32,651 nt of DNA from CAZOKZ01 sp964580585 (GTDB lineage: Bacteria > Sumerlaeota > Sumerlaeia > SLMS01 > JAHLLQ01), in NCBI GenBank assembly GCA_964580585.1, contig CAZOKZ010000052.1, positions 1 to 32,651 of the forward strand. Reading direction: 5' to 3'. The translations under genes were made by a program, and so were the position numbers. The notes below the pieces were generated by a model. The model was not told the DNA's origin, ran no database searches, and was given only the letters and a program-made list of their open reading frames with translations. The first letter of the stretch is position 1; every line of letters starts with the position of its first letter. This document shows, piece after piece, positions 23,635 to 31,105 of this stretch.

Positions 23635-25305
23635 ATGTCATCCACACACAAACGCGTGTTGATCGTCGGTGGCGTAGCCGGAGGCGCCTCGTGTGCCGCT
23701 CGCCTGCGCCGCATGGACGAGGAGTGCGAAATCATCGTTTTTGAAAAAGGTCCCTACATCTCTTTCGCCAACTGCGGACTGCCTTATCACACGGGCGACG
23801 TGATCACGGACGAAGCCAAGTTGCTGCTCGCCACGCCAGCGTTGTTCAAAAACCGCTTCTGCATTGACGTGCGCGTGAACGCCGAAGTCACCGCCATCGA
23901 CCGCGACGCCAAGACCATTGAAGTGACGAACACGCAAACGGGCGAAATCACGACCGAGCACTACGACACGTTGGTGCTTTCGCCCGGCGCCGAACCGATT
24001 CGTCCTCCGATTCCGGGTATTGATCTTCCGGGAATTTTTACCGTGCGCACCGTCCCCGACGCACGCGCCATTCGCCAATGGATCGAAAGCCGCAACGCGC
24101 GGCGCGCCGTGGTGGTGGGAGGGGGATTTATCGGCATCGAGATGGCCGAAAATCTGGCACATCGCGGAATTGCCGTCACGTTGATCGAGCGCATGAACCA
24201 GGTTATGGCCCCCATGGACCTGGAGATGATTGTCCCCGTGCATGAGCACCTGCGTGCGAAAGGCGTGGATTTACGCCTGGAAACGGAAGTCACCGCTTTC
24301 GATACGGGGACGGAGTCGCCGTTGGTCGTGCGTACAAAGGATGGCGGTGCAATCGAAGCGGACATGGTGATCATGTCGATCGGCGTGCGTCCGATGACGG
24401 CGCTGGCGCGTGGCGCAGGACTTGAAATCGGCGTGCGCGGCGGCATTCGCGTTAATGATCGAATGCAAACGAGCGATCCGTCGATTTATGCGGTCGGCGA
24501 CGCCATCGAGGTGCGCGACACGATCACTGGCATGTGGTCGCTGGTACCGTTGGCGGGTCCCGCAAACCGCCAGGGGCGTCTCGCCGCCGATGCCATTGCT
24601 GGGCGCGACGTGAAATTCCGCGGTGTTCAAGGCACCGCCGTCTGCGGATGTTTCGAGCTGACGATGGCTTCGACTGGCCTGAGCGAAAAGGCGCTCCTGA
24701 AAGCGGGTGTGCCGTGCGAGAAAGTCTATCTTTATCCCGGCAACCACGTGGGGTATTATCCCGGCGCCCAGCAGATTTACCTGAAGCTGCTTTTCCGCCC
24801 CTCGGACGGGCGGATACTTGGCGCTCAAGCCATCGGCAAGGCAGGCGTGGAAAAACGTATCGATGTGATCGCCATGGCGATTCAAATGCACGCCACGGTG
24901 TTCGATCTGGAAGAGAGCGAACTTTGCTACGCCCCGCAATATGGCGCGGCGAAGGACCCGGTAAATCTGGCGGGTTTCATTGCGGCGAACCACCTGCGTG
25001 GCGACGCGCCGCTCGTGCATTGGGACGAATACCTCGGTGGTGGAGAAGCAGACAGCGTGTTCGTTCTCGATGTACGCGAACCGAGCGAGTATGCTGCGGG
25101 CTCCGTCCCCGGCGCGGTCAACATTCCGCTCGGGCAATTGCGCGAGCGCATCGGGGAACTGCCGAAAGACCGCGAGATTTACGCGCATTGCGGAGTTGGC
25201 CAACGCTCGCACGTCGCGGTGTGTATTCTGCGCCAAAAAGGATTCGATGCGAATAATCTCAGTGGCGGGTTTTTGCAGTATAAAAAGGCGATTGCGGAAA
25301 AATAA
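23635..25305 (+). CDS. CoA-disulfide reductase / persulfide reductase with C-terminal rhodanese domain
   Basis: This 556-residue NAD(P)H- and FAD-dependent enzyme is likely to reduce CoA disulfide, CoA persulfide or polysulfide. ATG 23635 follows AAGGAT. The FAD-binding loop VLIVGGVAGGASCAARLRR (8-26) and the single redox cysteine C47 in FANCGLPYHTGD mark the CoADR class; other flavoprotein disulfide reductases use two cysteines. The NAD loop VVVGGGFIGIEMAENLA is near 160, then SIYAVGDAIEV and the dimerisation domain (YYPGAQQIYLKLLFRP, GVEKRIDVIAMAIQM). The rhodanese domain follows from about 460 (VFVLDVREPSEYAAGSVPGAV), with active-site C519 in YAHCGVGQRSH. The CoADR-RHD fusion is known from Bacillus and from Shewanella Npsr. 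It stands alone on this strand and ends at a hairpin terminator. Confidence 0.93.
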   Translation: MSSTHKRVLIVGGVAGGASCAARLRRMDEECEIIVFEKGPYISFANCGLPYHTGDVITDEAKLLLATPALFKNRFCIDVRVNAEVTAIDRDAKTIEVTNTQTGEITTEHYDTLVLSPGAEPIRPPIPGIDLPGIFTVRTVPDARAIRQWIESRNARRAVVVGGGFIGIEMAENLAHRGIAVTLIERMNQVMAPMDLEMIVPVHEHLRAKGVDLRLETEVTAFDTGTESPLVVRTKDGGAIEADMVIMSIGVRPMTALARGAGLEIGVRGGIRVNDRMQTSDPSIYAVGDAIEVRDTITGMWSLVPLAGPANRQGRLAADAIAGRDVKFRGVQGTAVCGCFELTMASTGLSEKALLKAGVPCEKVYLYPGNHVGYYPGAQQIYLKLLFRPSDGRILGAQAIGKAGVEKRIDVIAMAIQMHATVFDLEESELCYAPQYGAAKDPVNLAGFIAANHLRGDAPLVHWDEYLGGGEADSVFVLDVREPSEYAAGSVPGAVNIPLGQLRERIGELPKDREIYAHCGVGQRSHVAVCILRQKGFDANNLSGGFLQYKKAIAEK

Positions 25306-25349
25306 TCAAAGGAACCAATGGGACAGAGTGGACGAGTGGGGGATTTTGA

Positions 25350-25374
25350 AACGCCCGGGGTCTCCTCGGGCGTT
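25350..25374. terminator. bidirectional hairpin terminator
   Basis: The perfect 8-bp stem AACGCCCG/CGGGCGTT (25350-25357/25367-25374) has a 9-nt loop, followed by ATTCGTTT on the plus side and TTCAAAAT on the minus side. It lies between the CoA-disulfide reductase gene and the convergent small gene, whose stop codon overlaps the right arm. Confidence 0.65.
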
Positions 25375-25768
25375 ATTCGTTTAACGACGAGATTCTTTCT
25401 CGAAGAACCTCTATCGCCAAAAATCCGTATGTTTTTCCGATACCTTTTTTGTGATTAGAAACTTCCACGTCATCTGTGCAATCTTTCCACTCCTCAATAC
25501 CTACAACTTGCCTTGAATCATATCCTTCGAGTTCGATGTCGAATGAGTAGAATCTGCCACTTTGATCAAGCCAAAGTCCACAGCAGTAACAAGGTGCATA
25601 GAATGCGATTCGAGCCAAAATTCCGCAATTCTCGTGCAAACACTTTTCGACGAGGATTTTCTTCAACCAGGAATACTCATCCGGCGCGTTCCTGAAACGC
25701 CGATCGCATTCGACAATCATTTGTTTCGTCTCAGCATTCTGTTCTTGAACATTTAATCGCTGTTTCAT
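25373..25768 (-). CDS. small protein of unknown function
   Basis: The product has 131 residues from ATG 25768; ATG 25798, seven bases after the upstream stop, would add MGQIGIGNLS. It is acidic, soluble and rich in Cys, Trp and Tyr (ENCGILARIAFYAPCYCCGLWLDQSGRFYSFDIELEGYDS, quoted here as separate parts ENCGILARIAFYAP and CYCCGLWLDQSG), ending in a helix GFLAIEVLRERI. No motif is recognised. The size, acidity and lone AT-rich character resemble immunity proteins of contact-dependent systems, but no toxin is adjacent. It follows the phosphatase gene on the same strand and may be its operon tail. CYCC could bind metal. Confidence 0.7.
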   Translation of the reverse strand: MKQRLNVQEQNAETKQMIVECDRRFRNAPDEYSWLKKILVEKCLHENCGILARIAFYAPCYCCGLWLDQSGRFYSFDIELEGYDSRQVVGIEEWKDCTDDVEVSNHKKGIGKTYGFLAIEVLRERISSLNE

Positions 25769-25805
25769 CGATAAATTTCCAATCCCTATCTGTCCCATCA
25801 AACCA

Positions 25806-26723
25806 TCATTCCACCAACCCCGGCACTTCGCGCAGAGCCGCGACCAATGCCGCGTGCGCCGCGCCGTTCGTTGCCAACACTCCGCCGTGTACGAGCACAT
25901 CCGCCTGGTTGTACGTACGCGGTTCGCCGAGCATGTTTGACACGCGCCCGCCCGCTTCGGCCAGGATCAAATGCGGCGCGCACAGGTCCCATTCTTTGCA
26001 CATGCCCGTTTCGGTATGCAGATAAAAATCCGCGCGCCCGGCGGCGACTTCCATGATTTTTACCCCAAGCGATCCGCGCCGATAATGTCCTTTGATCGGC
26101 AGCGTATCGAGCGCCGCGCGCAGCCGAACCGTTGGATGAGAACGTGATACAACGGCGGTCAGATCGCCAAGCGCCGCGTTCGTCGTCACGGTAATTGGTT
26201 CGGGTGCGTTGAACGCCGCCATTTCCGGCGTGACGCCTTCGCGCTCCCACCAAAACGGTTCTCCGTCCTCGCGTTGTTCGCGTTCGACGTGTGCGCCACC
26301 GCCCGCAATTGCCGAGTACAGCAACCCCGCGCGCGGATGATACACCACGGCGGCTGCCATACAATGCGAGCCCGACACGTCGCGTGCCACCGCCGCGATA
26401 TGCAGCGCAAAATCGTCGCCGCCCTTGATGAAATCCGTCGTGCCATCGATTGGGTCGATAATCCACGCCACTTCTTTTTCCAGGCGCGAATCATCGTTTT
26501 CCGATTCTTCGGTCAGATACCCCGTCGTCGCGTCGTCGTAGCGCGCGCGCAGGAATTCGACGATCACCTCGTCCGCGAGACGGTCGGCGTCTGTCGCCGG
26601 GCCATCCTGTTTGTGGTAGATTTCAAACTCGCCGCGATGAAAATGATGAATGCGGTGCCAAGCGGTCAGAGCGGCCAAGCGAGCATCGGCCAGGGCGGTG
26701 GAAGGGGAAAAAGGGGTGGGCAT
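25806..26723 (-). CDS. inositol-monophosphatase-family phosphatase (CysQ/IMPase-like)
   Basis: The protein has 305 residues. ATG 26723 is preceded by GAGGAA (26732-26737, spacer 8). Family metal-site motifs are YLTEESEND, WIIDPIDGTTDFIKGG (the DPIDGT signature) and a C-terminal EWDLCAPHLILAEAGGRV (WD..A..li..eaGG). Members remove phosphate from 3'-phosphoadenosine 5'-phosphate, inositol phosphate or fructose 1,6-bisphosphate. The FIKGG extension after DGT is more usual in CysQ/BPNT1-type enzymes than in inositol phosphatases, and a sulfite reductase gene is nearby, so a role in recycling PAP during sulfate assimilation is reasonable but unproven. The small unknown gene follows on the same strand; rpmA lies 93 bp upstream behind a terminator. 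Confidence 0.87.
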   Translation of the reverse strand: MPTPFSPSTALADARLAALTAWHRIHHFHRGEFEIYHKQDGPATDADRLADEVIVEFLRARYDDATTGYLTEESENDDSRLEKEVAWIIDPIDGTTDFIKGGDDFALHIAAVARDVSGSHCMAAAVVYHPRAGLLYSAIAGGGAHVEREQREDGEPFWWEREGVTPEMAAFNAPEPITVTTNAALGDLTAVVSRSHPTVRLRAALDTLPIKGHYRRGSLGVKIMEVAAGRADFYLHTETGMCKEWDLCAPHLILAEAGGRVSNMLGEPRTYNQADVLVHGGVLATNGAAHAALVAALREVPGLVE

Positions 26724-26756
26724 TGATCGAATTCCTCGATGGAGTACTTCAAAACG

Positions 26757-26790
26757 CAAAACAGCCTCCCGCGTCGAGGACGGGGAGGCT
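26757..26790 (-). terminator. terminator of the rplU-rpmA operon
   Basis: On the minus strand the stem AGCCTCCC/GGGAGGCT (26790-26783/26770-26763) with a 12-nt loop is followed by TGTTTTGCG. It lies 27 bp after the rpmA stop. The U tract is moderate, so some readthrough into the phosphatase gene is possible. Confidence 0.7.
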
Positions 26791-26816
26791 AGTGTTTTGC
26801 GAGAATGTCGCGCGAA

Positions 26817-27101
26817 TCAGCCCTTCGGGGCGACTTTGGCGAACTCTTCTTCCGTCAGGATGTGAACGTATTTGCGGCCGTCGCCCTTGGTTTGAAACTT
26901 CACGTGGCCTTCGATTTTGGCAAACAGCGTGAAGTCCTTGCCCTGGCCCGTGTTTTTGCCCGGCCACCACTGGTTGCCGCGCTGACGGATGATGATCGAG
27001 CCACCCGAAACGAGTTCATTGTCGTGGGCCTTGAGACCCAGACGTTTGGAGTGGGACTCGCGTCCGTTTTTACTGGAACCTACACCTTTTTTATGTGCCA
27101 T
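26817..27101 (-). CDS. rpmA: 50S ribosomal protein L27
   Basis: L27 reaches towards the peptidyl-transferase centre of the large ribosomal subunit. The protein has 94 residues and starts MAHKKGVGSSKNGRESHSKRLG, with the N-terminal AHKKG tail in place and no cleavable extension of the Firmicutes type. The SGGSIIIRQRGNQWWPGKN loop and GQGKDFTLFAKIEGHVKF follow the family pattern. It follows rplU by 18 bp on the same strand, the near-universal order. Confidence 0.97.
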   Translation of the reverse strand: MAHKKGVGSSKNGRESHSKRLGLKAHDNELVSGGSIIIRQRGNQWWPGKNTGQGKDFTLFAKIEGHVKFQTKGDGRKYVHILTEEEFAKVAPKG

Positions 27102-27119
27102 GACTCGCGAATCCTTTCG

Positions 27120-27455
27120 TTACTCGGCGGCAAGTTCCTGGCCGTCTTTGACGAAGCCGGTGATCTTCAGTTCGGTAAACGACTGACGATGTCCCTGACG
27201 CTTCATGTAACCTTTACGGCGCTTGAACTTGAAAACGATGATTTTCGGTCCGCGATCATTGCGCAGAACCTTCGCCTTGACGGCGGCATTATCGATACGG
27301 GGCGAACCGATTTCGGTCATCTCGCCGTCGCTCAGCATGAGAACGTCGTCGAGTTGGACCTCCTGGCCCTTCTCTGCATCGATCTTTTCGATCTGAATCA
27401 CATCGCCGGGGGCGACGCGATATTGATGGCTTCCCTGTCGAACTATTGCGTACAT
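27120..27455 (-). CDS. rplU: 50S ribosomal protein L21
   Basis: L21 binds 23S rRNA with L20 during large-subunit assembly. The 111-residue product starts MYAIVRQGSHQYRVAPGD; ATG 27455 is preferred over ATG 27461 because AAGG (27463-27466) is spaced 7 bases from it. The C-terminal FKRRKGYMKRQGHRQSFTELKITG is the L21 signature. The short C-terminal extension (FVKDGQELAAE) is lineage-specific. A promoter with a perfect -35 and a hairpin leader lies upstream. Confidence 0.97.
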   Translation of the reverse strand: MYAIVRQGSHQYRVAPGDVIQIEKIDAEKGQEVQLDDVLMLSDGEMTEIGSPRIDNAAVKAKVLRNDRGPKIIVFKFKRRKGYMKRQGHRQSFTELKITGFVKDGQELAAE

Positions 27456-27498
27456 GGTCATGCCTTGCCTGAATATATTAATCCAAAAAATCGGCTCA

Positions 27499-27515
27499 TT
27501 CGGGCAGCACCCGAA
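27499..27515 (-). promoter_or_regulatory. hairpin in the rplU leader
   Basis: On the minus strand TTCGGG-TGCTG-CCCGAA forms a perfect 6-bp hairpin about 45 bases before the rplU start, followed further on by a T-rich stretch (ATTTTTTGG). It could be an autoregulatory site, as ribosomal operons often have, or a weak attenuator. Confidence 0.4.
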
Positions 27516-27525
27516 AGAGCGCGAA

Positions 27526-27555
27526 TGTGTACCGGCATGTCTGGCGGGCTGTCAA
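27526..27555 (-). promoter_or_regulatory. sigma70-type promoter of rplU-rpmA
   Basis: On the minus strand a perfect TTGACA (+ coordinates 27555-27550) is followed, after 18 bp, by TACACA (27531-27526). Transcription would start near 27519, giving a leader of about 64 nt. The -35 is ideal and the -10 is weak. Confidence 0.6.
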
Positions 27556-27621
27556 GCCATTCCGGTTAAAAATTTTCACCGGATTTCGAGAATCCAAGAT
27601 TGCAGTATGCGACTCTATTGT

Positions 27622-27781
27622 CTGGACGGATCGAAAAGTTGCAAAATCAAGGCGCGCGAGGCGAGAATGACCAAGGCGTAGCGGAGCTACGTTGCAGGCT
27701 TGTCCGACCGTAGCCGACAGGCGAAGGCGGGAGTTCGAGTCCGATGCGCAACACAGAGTTTGCGACTTTTAGGCCGTCCAG
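27622..27781. repeat. 160-bp element with imperfect terminal inverted repeats
   Basis: The ends CTGGACGG (27622-27629) and CCGTCCAG (27774-27781) are perfectly complementary. The inverted symmetry continues inward through AAAAGTTGCAAA (27634-27645) against TTTGCGACTTTT (27759-27770), 11 of 12. Inside lies a perfect CGTAGC-GGA-GCTACG hairpin (27677-27691). There is no gene in it. It fills most of the 411-bp gap between rplU and the aminotransferase gene. The build is that of a dispersed, structured extragenic repeat; only one copy is in this window. Confidence 0.65.
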
Positions 27782-27866
27782 TGAGAATTCGGTTGGCGTG
27801 GCGACCGAACCCGACTAAAGCACACCCCCTACGAAAGACCCATCCCCTAATATGAAGGAGTCCACT

Positions 27867-29084
27867 ATGCCTACCACAGCCACCACAATGCAGAGCCTGG
27901 CTGAGCGCGCCCAGAACGTTCTGATGCCGAATTACGGCCAGCGTTCCATCGCCATCGTGCGGGGGCAGGGCTCCCGATGCTGGGATGCGGACGGCAAAGA
28001 ATACCTCGATTTTCTCTCCGGTATCGCGGTAAACAACCTTGGGCACAATCACCCGGCGGTTGTCGAGGCCATTCACAAGCAAGTGGATGCGCTGTGCCAT
28101 TGCTCGAATGCGTTTCTCATCGAGCCGCAAATCGAATTGGCCGAGCGTTTGACCGCCGCAACGGGTCTTGCCAAAGCGTTTTTTGGCAATTCCGGCACAG
28201 AAATGACCGAAGCCGCTTTGAAATTGGCCCGGCGCTGGTCGTTGGAAACCAAAGGCGCGGGCAACGACACCGTTATTGCGTTTGAAAACAGCTTTCATGG
28301 ACGGACGTACGGCTCGATGAGCGCCACGTGGTCCAAGAAAGTCCGCACGGGCTTCGGGCCGCTGCTGCCCGGGTTTGCGTTCGCGAAATTCAACGATCTG
28401 GACAGTGTGGACGAGGTCTGGACAGACCAGGTTTGCGCTGTTCTGGTGGAAACCGTGCAAGGCGAAGGCGGCGTGAACCCCGCAACGGAAGAATTTTTGA
28501 AAGGCTTGCGCGAACGCTGCACGGCGCGGGGCGCGCTGTTGATTGTCGATGAAATCCAGTGCGGTATGAGCCGCACGGGCCGTCCGATGGCGTATCAACA
28601 TTACGGTATCGAGCCGGATTTGGTACCGGTTGCCAAGGCCGTTGGCGGTGGTCTGCCGCTCGGGGCGTTGCTGGCACGCGCCGAATATGCCGATGTGCTG
28701 GACCTTGGTTCGCACGGTTCGACGTTCGGCGGCAACCCGGTTGCCTGCGCGGCGGGTAAAGCCGTGTGCGATATTCTGTTCCAGGATGATTTTCTCAGGA
28801 GTGTCGGCGAAAAAGCCTGTAAATTCTGGGGAAAACTGGAGGAGTTGAAGGCCGAATTTCCCGATCTGGTCGAAAGCGTGCGCGGCAAGGGCCTGATGCT
28901 TGGCCTGGTGCTCAAGGTTCCGGGTGCCGATGCGATTCCGATCACGCGGAAAAACGGGCTGCTGTTCAACTGCACCGCCGAACGCGTTCTGCGGTTTGTG
29001 CCGCCGCTCACAATTTCCGACGCCGATATCGAGGAAGCGGCCGAAAAATTGCGCGTTTCGCTGAAGGAATTCGCGGCGAAGTAA
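27867..29084 (+). CDS. argD: acetylornithine/succinylornithine-type aminotransferase (class III, PLP)
   Basis: The PLP enzyme converts N-acetylglutamate semialdehyde to N-acetylornithine in arginine synthesis; close relatives act on succinylornithine, ornithine or 4-aminobutyrate. The product has 405 residues; ATG 27867 is preceded by AAGGAG (27855-27860, spacer 6). Class III landmarks are FLSGIAVNNLGHNHPAVVEA, FFGNSGTEMTEAALKLARRW, FENSFHGRTYGSMSATW, VETVQGEGG, LLIVDEIQCGMSRTG, the PLP lysine K257 in PVAKAVGGGLPLGALLA and GSTFGGNPVACAAG. No other arg gene is present, so substrate assignment rests on overall resemblance. The promoter is not obvious; the 160-bp repeat element lies 85 bp upstream. 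Confidence 0.88.
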   Translation: MPTTATTMQSLAERAQNVLMPNYGQRSIAIVRGQGSRCWDADGKEYLDFLSGIAVNNLGHNHPAVVEAIHKQVDALCHCSNAFLIEPQIELAERLTAATGLAKAFFGNSGTEMTEAALKLARRWSLETKGAGNDTVIAFENSFHGRTYGSMSATWSKKVRTGFGPLLPGFAFAKFNDLDSVDEVWTDQVCAVLVETVQGEGGVNPATEEFLKGLRERCTARGALLIVDEIQCGMSRTGRPMAYQHYGIEPDLVPVAKAVGGGLPLGALLARAEYADVLDLGSHGSTFGGNPVACAAGKAVCDILFQDDFLRSVGEKACKFWGKLEELKAEFPDLVESVRGKGLMLGLVLKVPGADAIPITRKNGLLFNCTAERVLRFVPPLTISDADIEEAAEKLRVSLKEFAAK

Positions 29085-29093
29085 AAAATCGGC

Positions 29094-29123
29094 TTGAATC
29101 CGCTAACCTTGCCCAACTAATAT
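29094..29123 (+). promoter_or_regulatory. sigma70-type promoter of the sulfite reductase gene
   Basis: TTGAAT (29094-29099) and TAATAT (29118-29123) are separated by 18 bp, starting ten bases after the aminotransferase stop. The start site would fall near 29130, inside the inverted repeat that follows. Confidence 0.55.
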
Positions 29124-29141
29124 CCTACCAATCCGGTAGGA
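29123..29141 (+). promoter_or_regulatory. inverted repeat over the transcription start of the sulfite reductase gene
   Basis: The perfect repeat TCCTACC-AATCC-GGTAGGA (7-bp arms, 5-bp spacer) overlaps the last base of the -10 box and covers the likely start site, where a bound repressor would block transcription. The geometry fits a small winged-helix dimer such as an Rrf2-type (CymR/IscR) regulator, several of which control sulfur genes. In RNA it could also be a hairpin 18 bases before the start codon. Confidence 0.5.
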
Positions 29142-29162
29142 ATTTATAGGAGTACTGTCCCC

Positions 29163-30920
29163 ATGACGAACCTGATCTCGAAAACCGAACTGTCTGAACT
29201 GAGCAAAGTCGAAAACATTAAAGTCGAAAGCCAGGGGCTTTACGGCACGCTTGATGTGGAAATGTCCGACAAGGACTTGGCGTGCTTTAATGACGACAAC
29301 GTTCAGGTCATGAAGCATCATGGGACGTACCAGCAGGATAATCGCGACGTGCGCACCGAACGACGCCGCGCGGGACTGGACAAGGATTGGTGCATGATGG
29401 TTCGCACGAAGACGCCCGGCGGTCGCATGACCGCCGAGCAGTACTTGCTGTGCGACGACTTGTGCGATAAATACGGCCAGGGCGATTTGCGCATTACGTC
29501 GCGCCAGGGATTTCAGTTCCACGGTGTGGTGAAGAAGGATCTGCGTGCGTTGATTCACGATTTGAATAAGTTGCAAAGTATTTCCACGCAAGGTGCCTGC
29601 GGCGACGTGGTTCGTAACGTCATGTGCAGCCCGGTGGCGGACATTGACCCGAAGTTCGCTGGGATTTCCGCGGATTTGCAAGCGATGACCCAGAAAATCA
29701 GCGACCATTTCCTGACACGCTCGAACAGTTACTACGATTTGTGGCTGAACGACGAACGCGCGACGGTCGATGCGGATGGCAACGTTTTGTTTTCCAAGAC
29801 CGGTGCCGAACAAGCGCCCGAGGAACCGATCTACGGCAAGCAGTACTTGCCGCGTAAGTTCAAAATCGCCATTACGGCGGATTTCGACAACTCGGTGGAT
29901 GCGTTGGCAAACGACGGCGTGGCATTGGCAGTGACGGAAAACGGTGCGATCAAGGGATTTGAGATCCTGGCGGGTGGTGGCATGGGCCACAACCACAGCA
30001 AAAAAGAAACGTATCCACGTCTCGCAACGCCGGTGACGTTTGTTTCCGAGGAGAAGGTGCTCCCCGTAATCGAGGCTATCGTCAAGGTGCAGCGCGATTA
30101 CGGCAATCGCGCCGATCGCCAGCAAGCACGTCTGAAATACACCATGGATCAGATGGGGACGGAGAAGTTTCGCGCGTTGGTGGCGGAATATGCGGGCTTC
30201 GAGCTTCCCGAACCTTCGGGCGCGTTACCCACTGCGCAACCGCATTATTTGGGTTGGGCGAAACAAAGCCAGCCGGGCCTGAATTACGTGGGTGTGTGGG
30301 TGGAAAACGGCCGTGTGAAAGACTTCGACGGCAAGTGGCAATTTCGCTCGGGTTTGCGCAAAATTGTGGAGCGGTTCCGCCCGTCGGTTCGTTTGACCGC
30401 GCATCATAATATTGTTCTCGCGAATATTCGCGATGAAGACGTCGATGCGGTGCAGGCATTGCTGAAAGAGCACAACATTCCAACGGACAAAGGCGTGTCG
30501 AAACTGCGTTTCCTCGAGATGGCGTGCCCGGCGTTGCCGCTTTGCGGCTTGGCGTTGGCCGAAGCCGAACGCGAATTGCCCAGTATTATCGATGCAATCG
30601 AAGCCGAAGGTCATGGCAATGAGGAAGTCATCATCCGCATGACGGGTTGCCCGAATAGTTGCGCGCGACCGAAGACGGCAGAGATTGGTTTGATTGGCCG
30701 TGGTCCGAAGAAATATAACGTTTACGTGGGGGGCGATAAATTAGGCACCCGCATGAATGAACTTTTGGTTGAAAGCGTCGCCGCCGATGTTGTACCGATC
30801 CTGATCTCTCGGCTGCTTTCAAAATGGAAAGCCGAACGTGCAAATGGGGAGGACTTTGGTGATTATTCGAATCGTATCGGTGTCGAGCAACTACAAGACG
30901 TGGTAAGTGCGTCTGTATAA
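29163..30920 (+). CDS. cysI: assimilatory sulfite reductase, siroheme / 4Fe-4S protein
   Basis: The enzyme reduces sulfite to sulfide with six electrons in the cytoplasm, taking electrons from ferredoxin or from a flavoprotein partner. The product has 585 residues and contains the two pseudo-symmetric halves of the family (LMKHHGTYQQDNRD-like segment VMKHHGTYQQDNRDVRTERR; FQFHGVVKKDLRALI). The siroheme-bridged cluster ligands are C455 and C461 (MACPALPLCGLALAEAER) and C496 and C500 (MTGCPNSCARP). The ACPALPLC form and the C-terminal KWKAERANGEDFGDYSNR favour sulfite over nitrite reductase. No cysJ flavoprotein gene is adjacent, which leans towards ferredoxin as donor, as in the plant and cyanobacterial type; the symbol follows the common annotation. 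It has its own promoter and operator-like repeat. Confidence 0.92.
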   Translation: MTNLISKTELSELSKVENIKVESQGLYGTLDVEMSDKDLACFNDDNVQVMKHHGTYQQDNRDVRTERRRAGLDKDWCMMVRTKTPGGRMTAEQYLLCDDLCDKYGQGDLRITSRQGFQFHGVVKKDLRALIHDLNKLQSISTQGACGDVVRNVMCSPVADIDPKFAGISADLQAMTQKISDHFLTRSNSYYDLWLNDERATVDADGNVLFSKTGAEQAPEEPIYGKQYLPRKFKIAITADFDNSVDALANDGVALAVTENGAIKGFEILAGGGMGHNHSKKETYPRLATPVTFVSEEKVLPVIEAIVKVQRDYGNRADRQQARLKYTMDQMGTEKFRALVAEYAGFELPEPSGALPTAQPHYLGWAKQSQPGLNYVGVWVENGRVKDFDGKWQFRSGLRKIVERFRPSVRLTAHHNIVLANIRDEDVDAVQALLKEHNIPTDKGVSKLRFLEMACPALPLCGLALAEAERELPSIIDAIEAEGHGNEEVIIRMTGCPNSCARPKTAEIGLIGRGPKKYNVYVGGDKLGTRMNELLVESVAADVVPILISRLLSKWKAERANGEDFGDYSNRIGVEQLQDVVSASV

Positions 30921-31035
30921 ACTATCGTCTGTAGTTGACATCGACCGTTGCACTCATGGGTGTGGAGCCAAGGCTCTGCGCCCTGTTCGGTTTTTTCTCC
31001 TTCAACGTTAAGACTTCAATCCTGGTCCTTTAATC

Positions 31036-31071
31036 ATCGTCCCTGGCGCGGGTTCCGTGCGGTGGGACGAT
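31036..31071 (+). promoter_or_regulatory. two-part stem-loop in the leader of the MATE gene
   Basis: ATCGTCCC/GGGACGAT (31036-31043/31064-31071) is a perfect 8-bp stem. Inside it GCGCGG/CCGTGC adds six pairs, one a G-U, around a GTT loop. It ends 22 bases before the ribosome binding site AGGA (31093-31096). No T run follows, so it is not a terminator. It could be an RNA control element or a protein-binding site. Confidence 0.4.
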
Positions 31072-31105
31072 CTGTTTCCCGTTCTATTTCTCAGGATAGA
31101 TGATA

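Noticed and set aside
24271..25236. 321-codon frame antisense to the CoA-disulfide reductase gene
   Set aside because: The plus-strand flavoprotein and rhodanese motifs are complete; the antisense peptide has no motif.
27726..27747. tRNA T-arm-like GAGTTCGAGTCC
   Set aside because: Only three base pairs can close the loop, and no acceptor or anticodon arms can be built around it.
27687..28715. 342-codon frame antisense to argD and the 160-bp element
   Set aside because: Antisense to a well-defined class III aminotransferase and partly inside the repeat element.
29103..30125. 340-codon frame antisense to the sulfite reductase gene
   Set aside because: No domain or start signal; the plus-strand gene has conserved cluster ligands.
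30962..30996. Possible terminator after the sulfite reductase gene
   Set aside because: A weak stem with several wobble pairs is separated from the T run (30991-30996) by about 11 bases, so it does not have intrinsic-terminator geometry.
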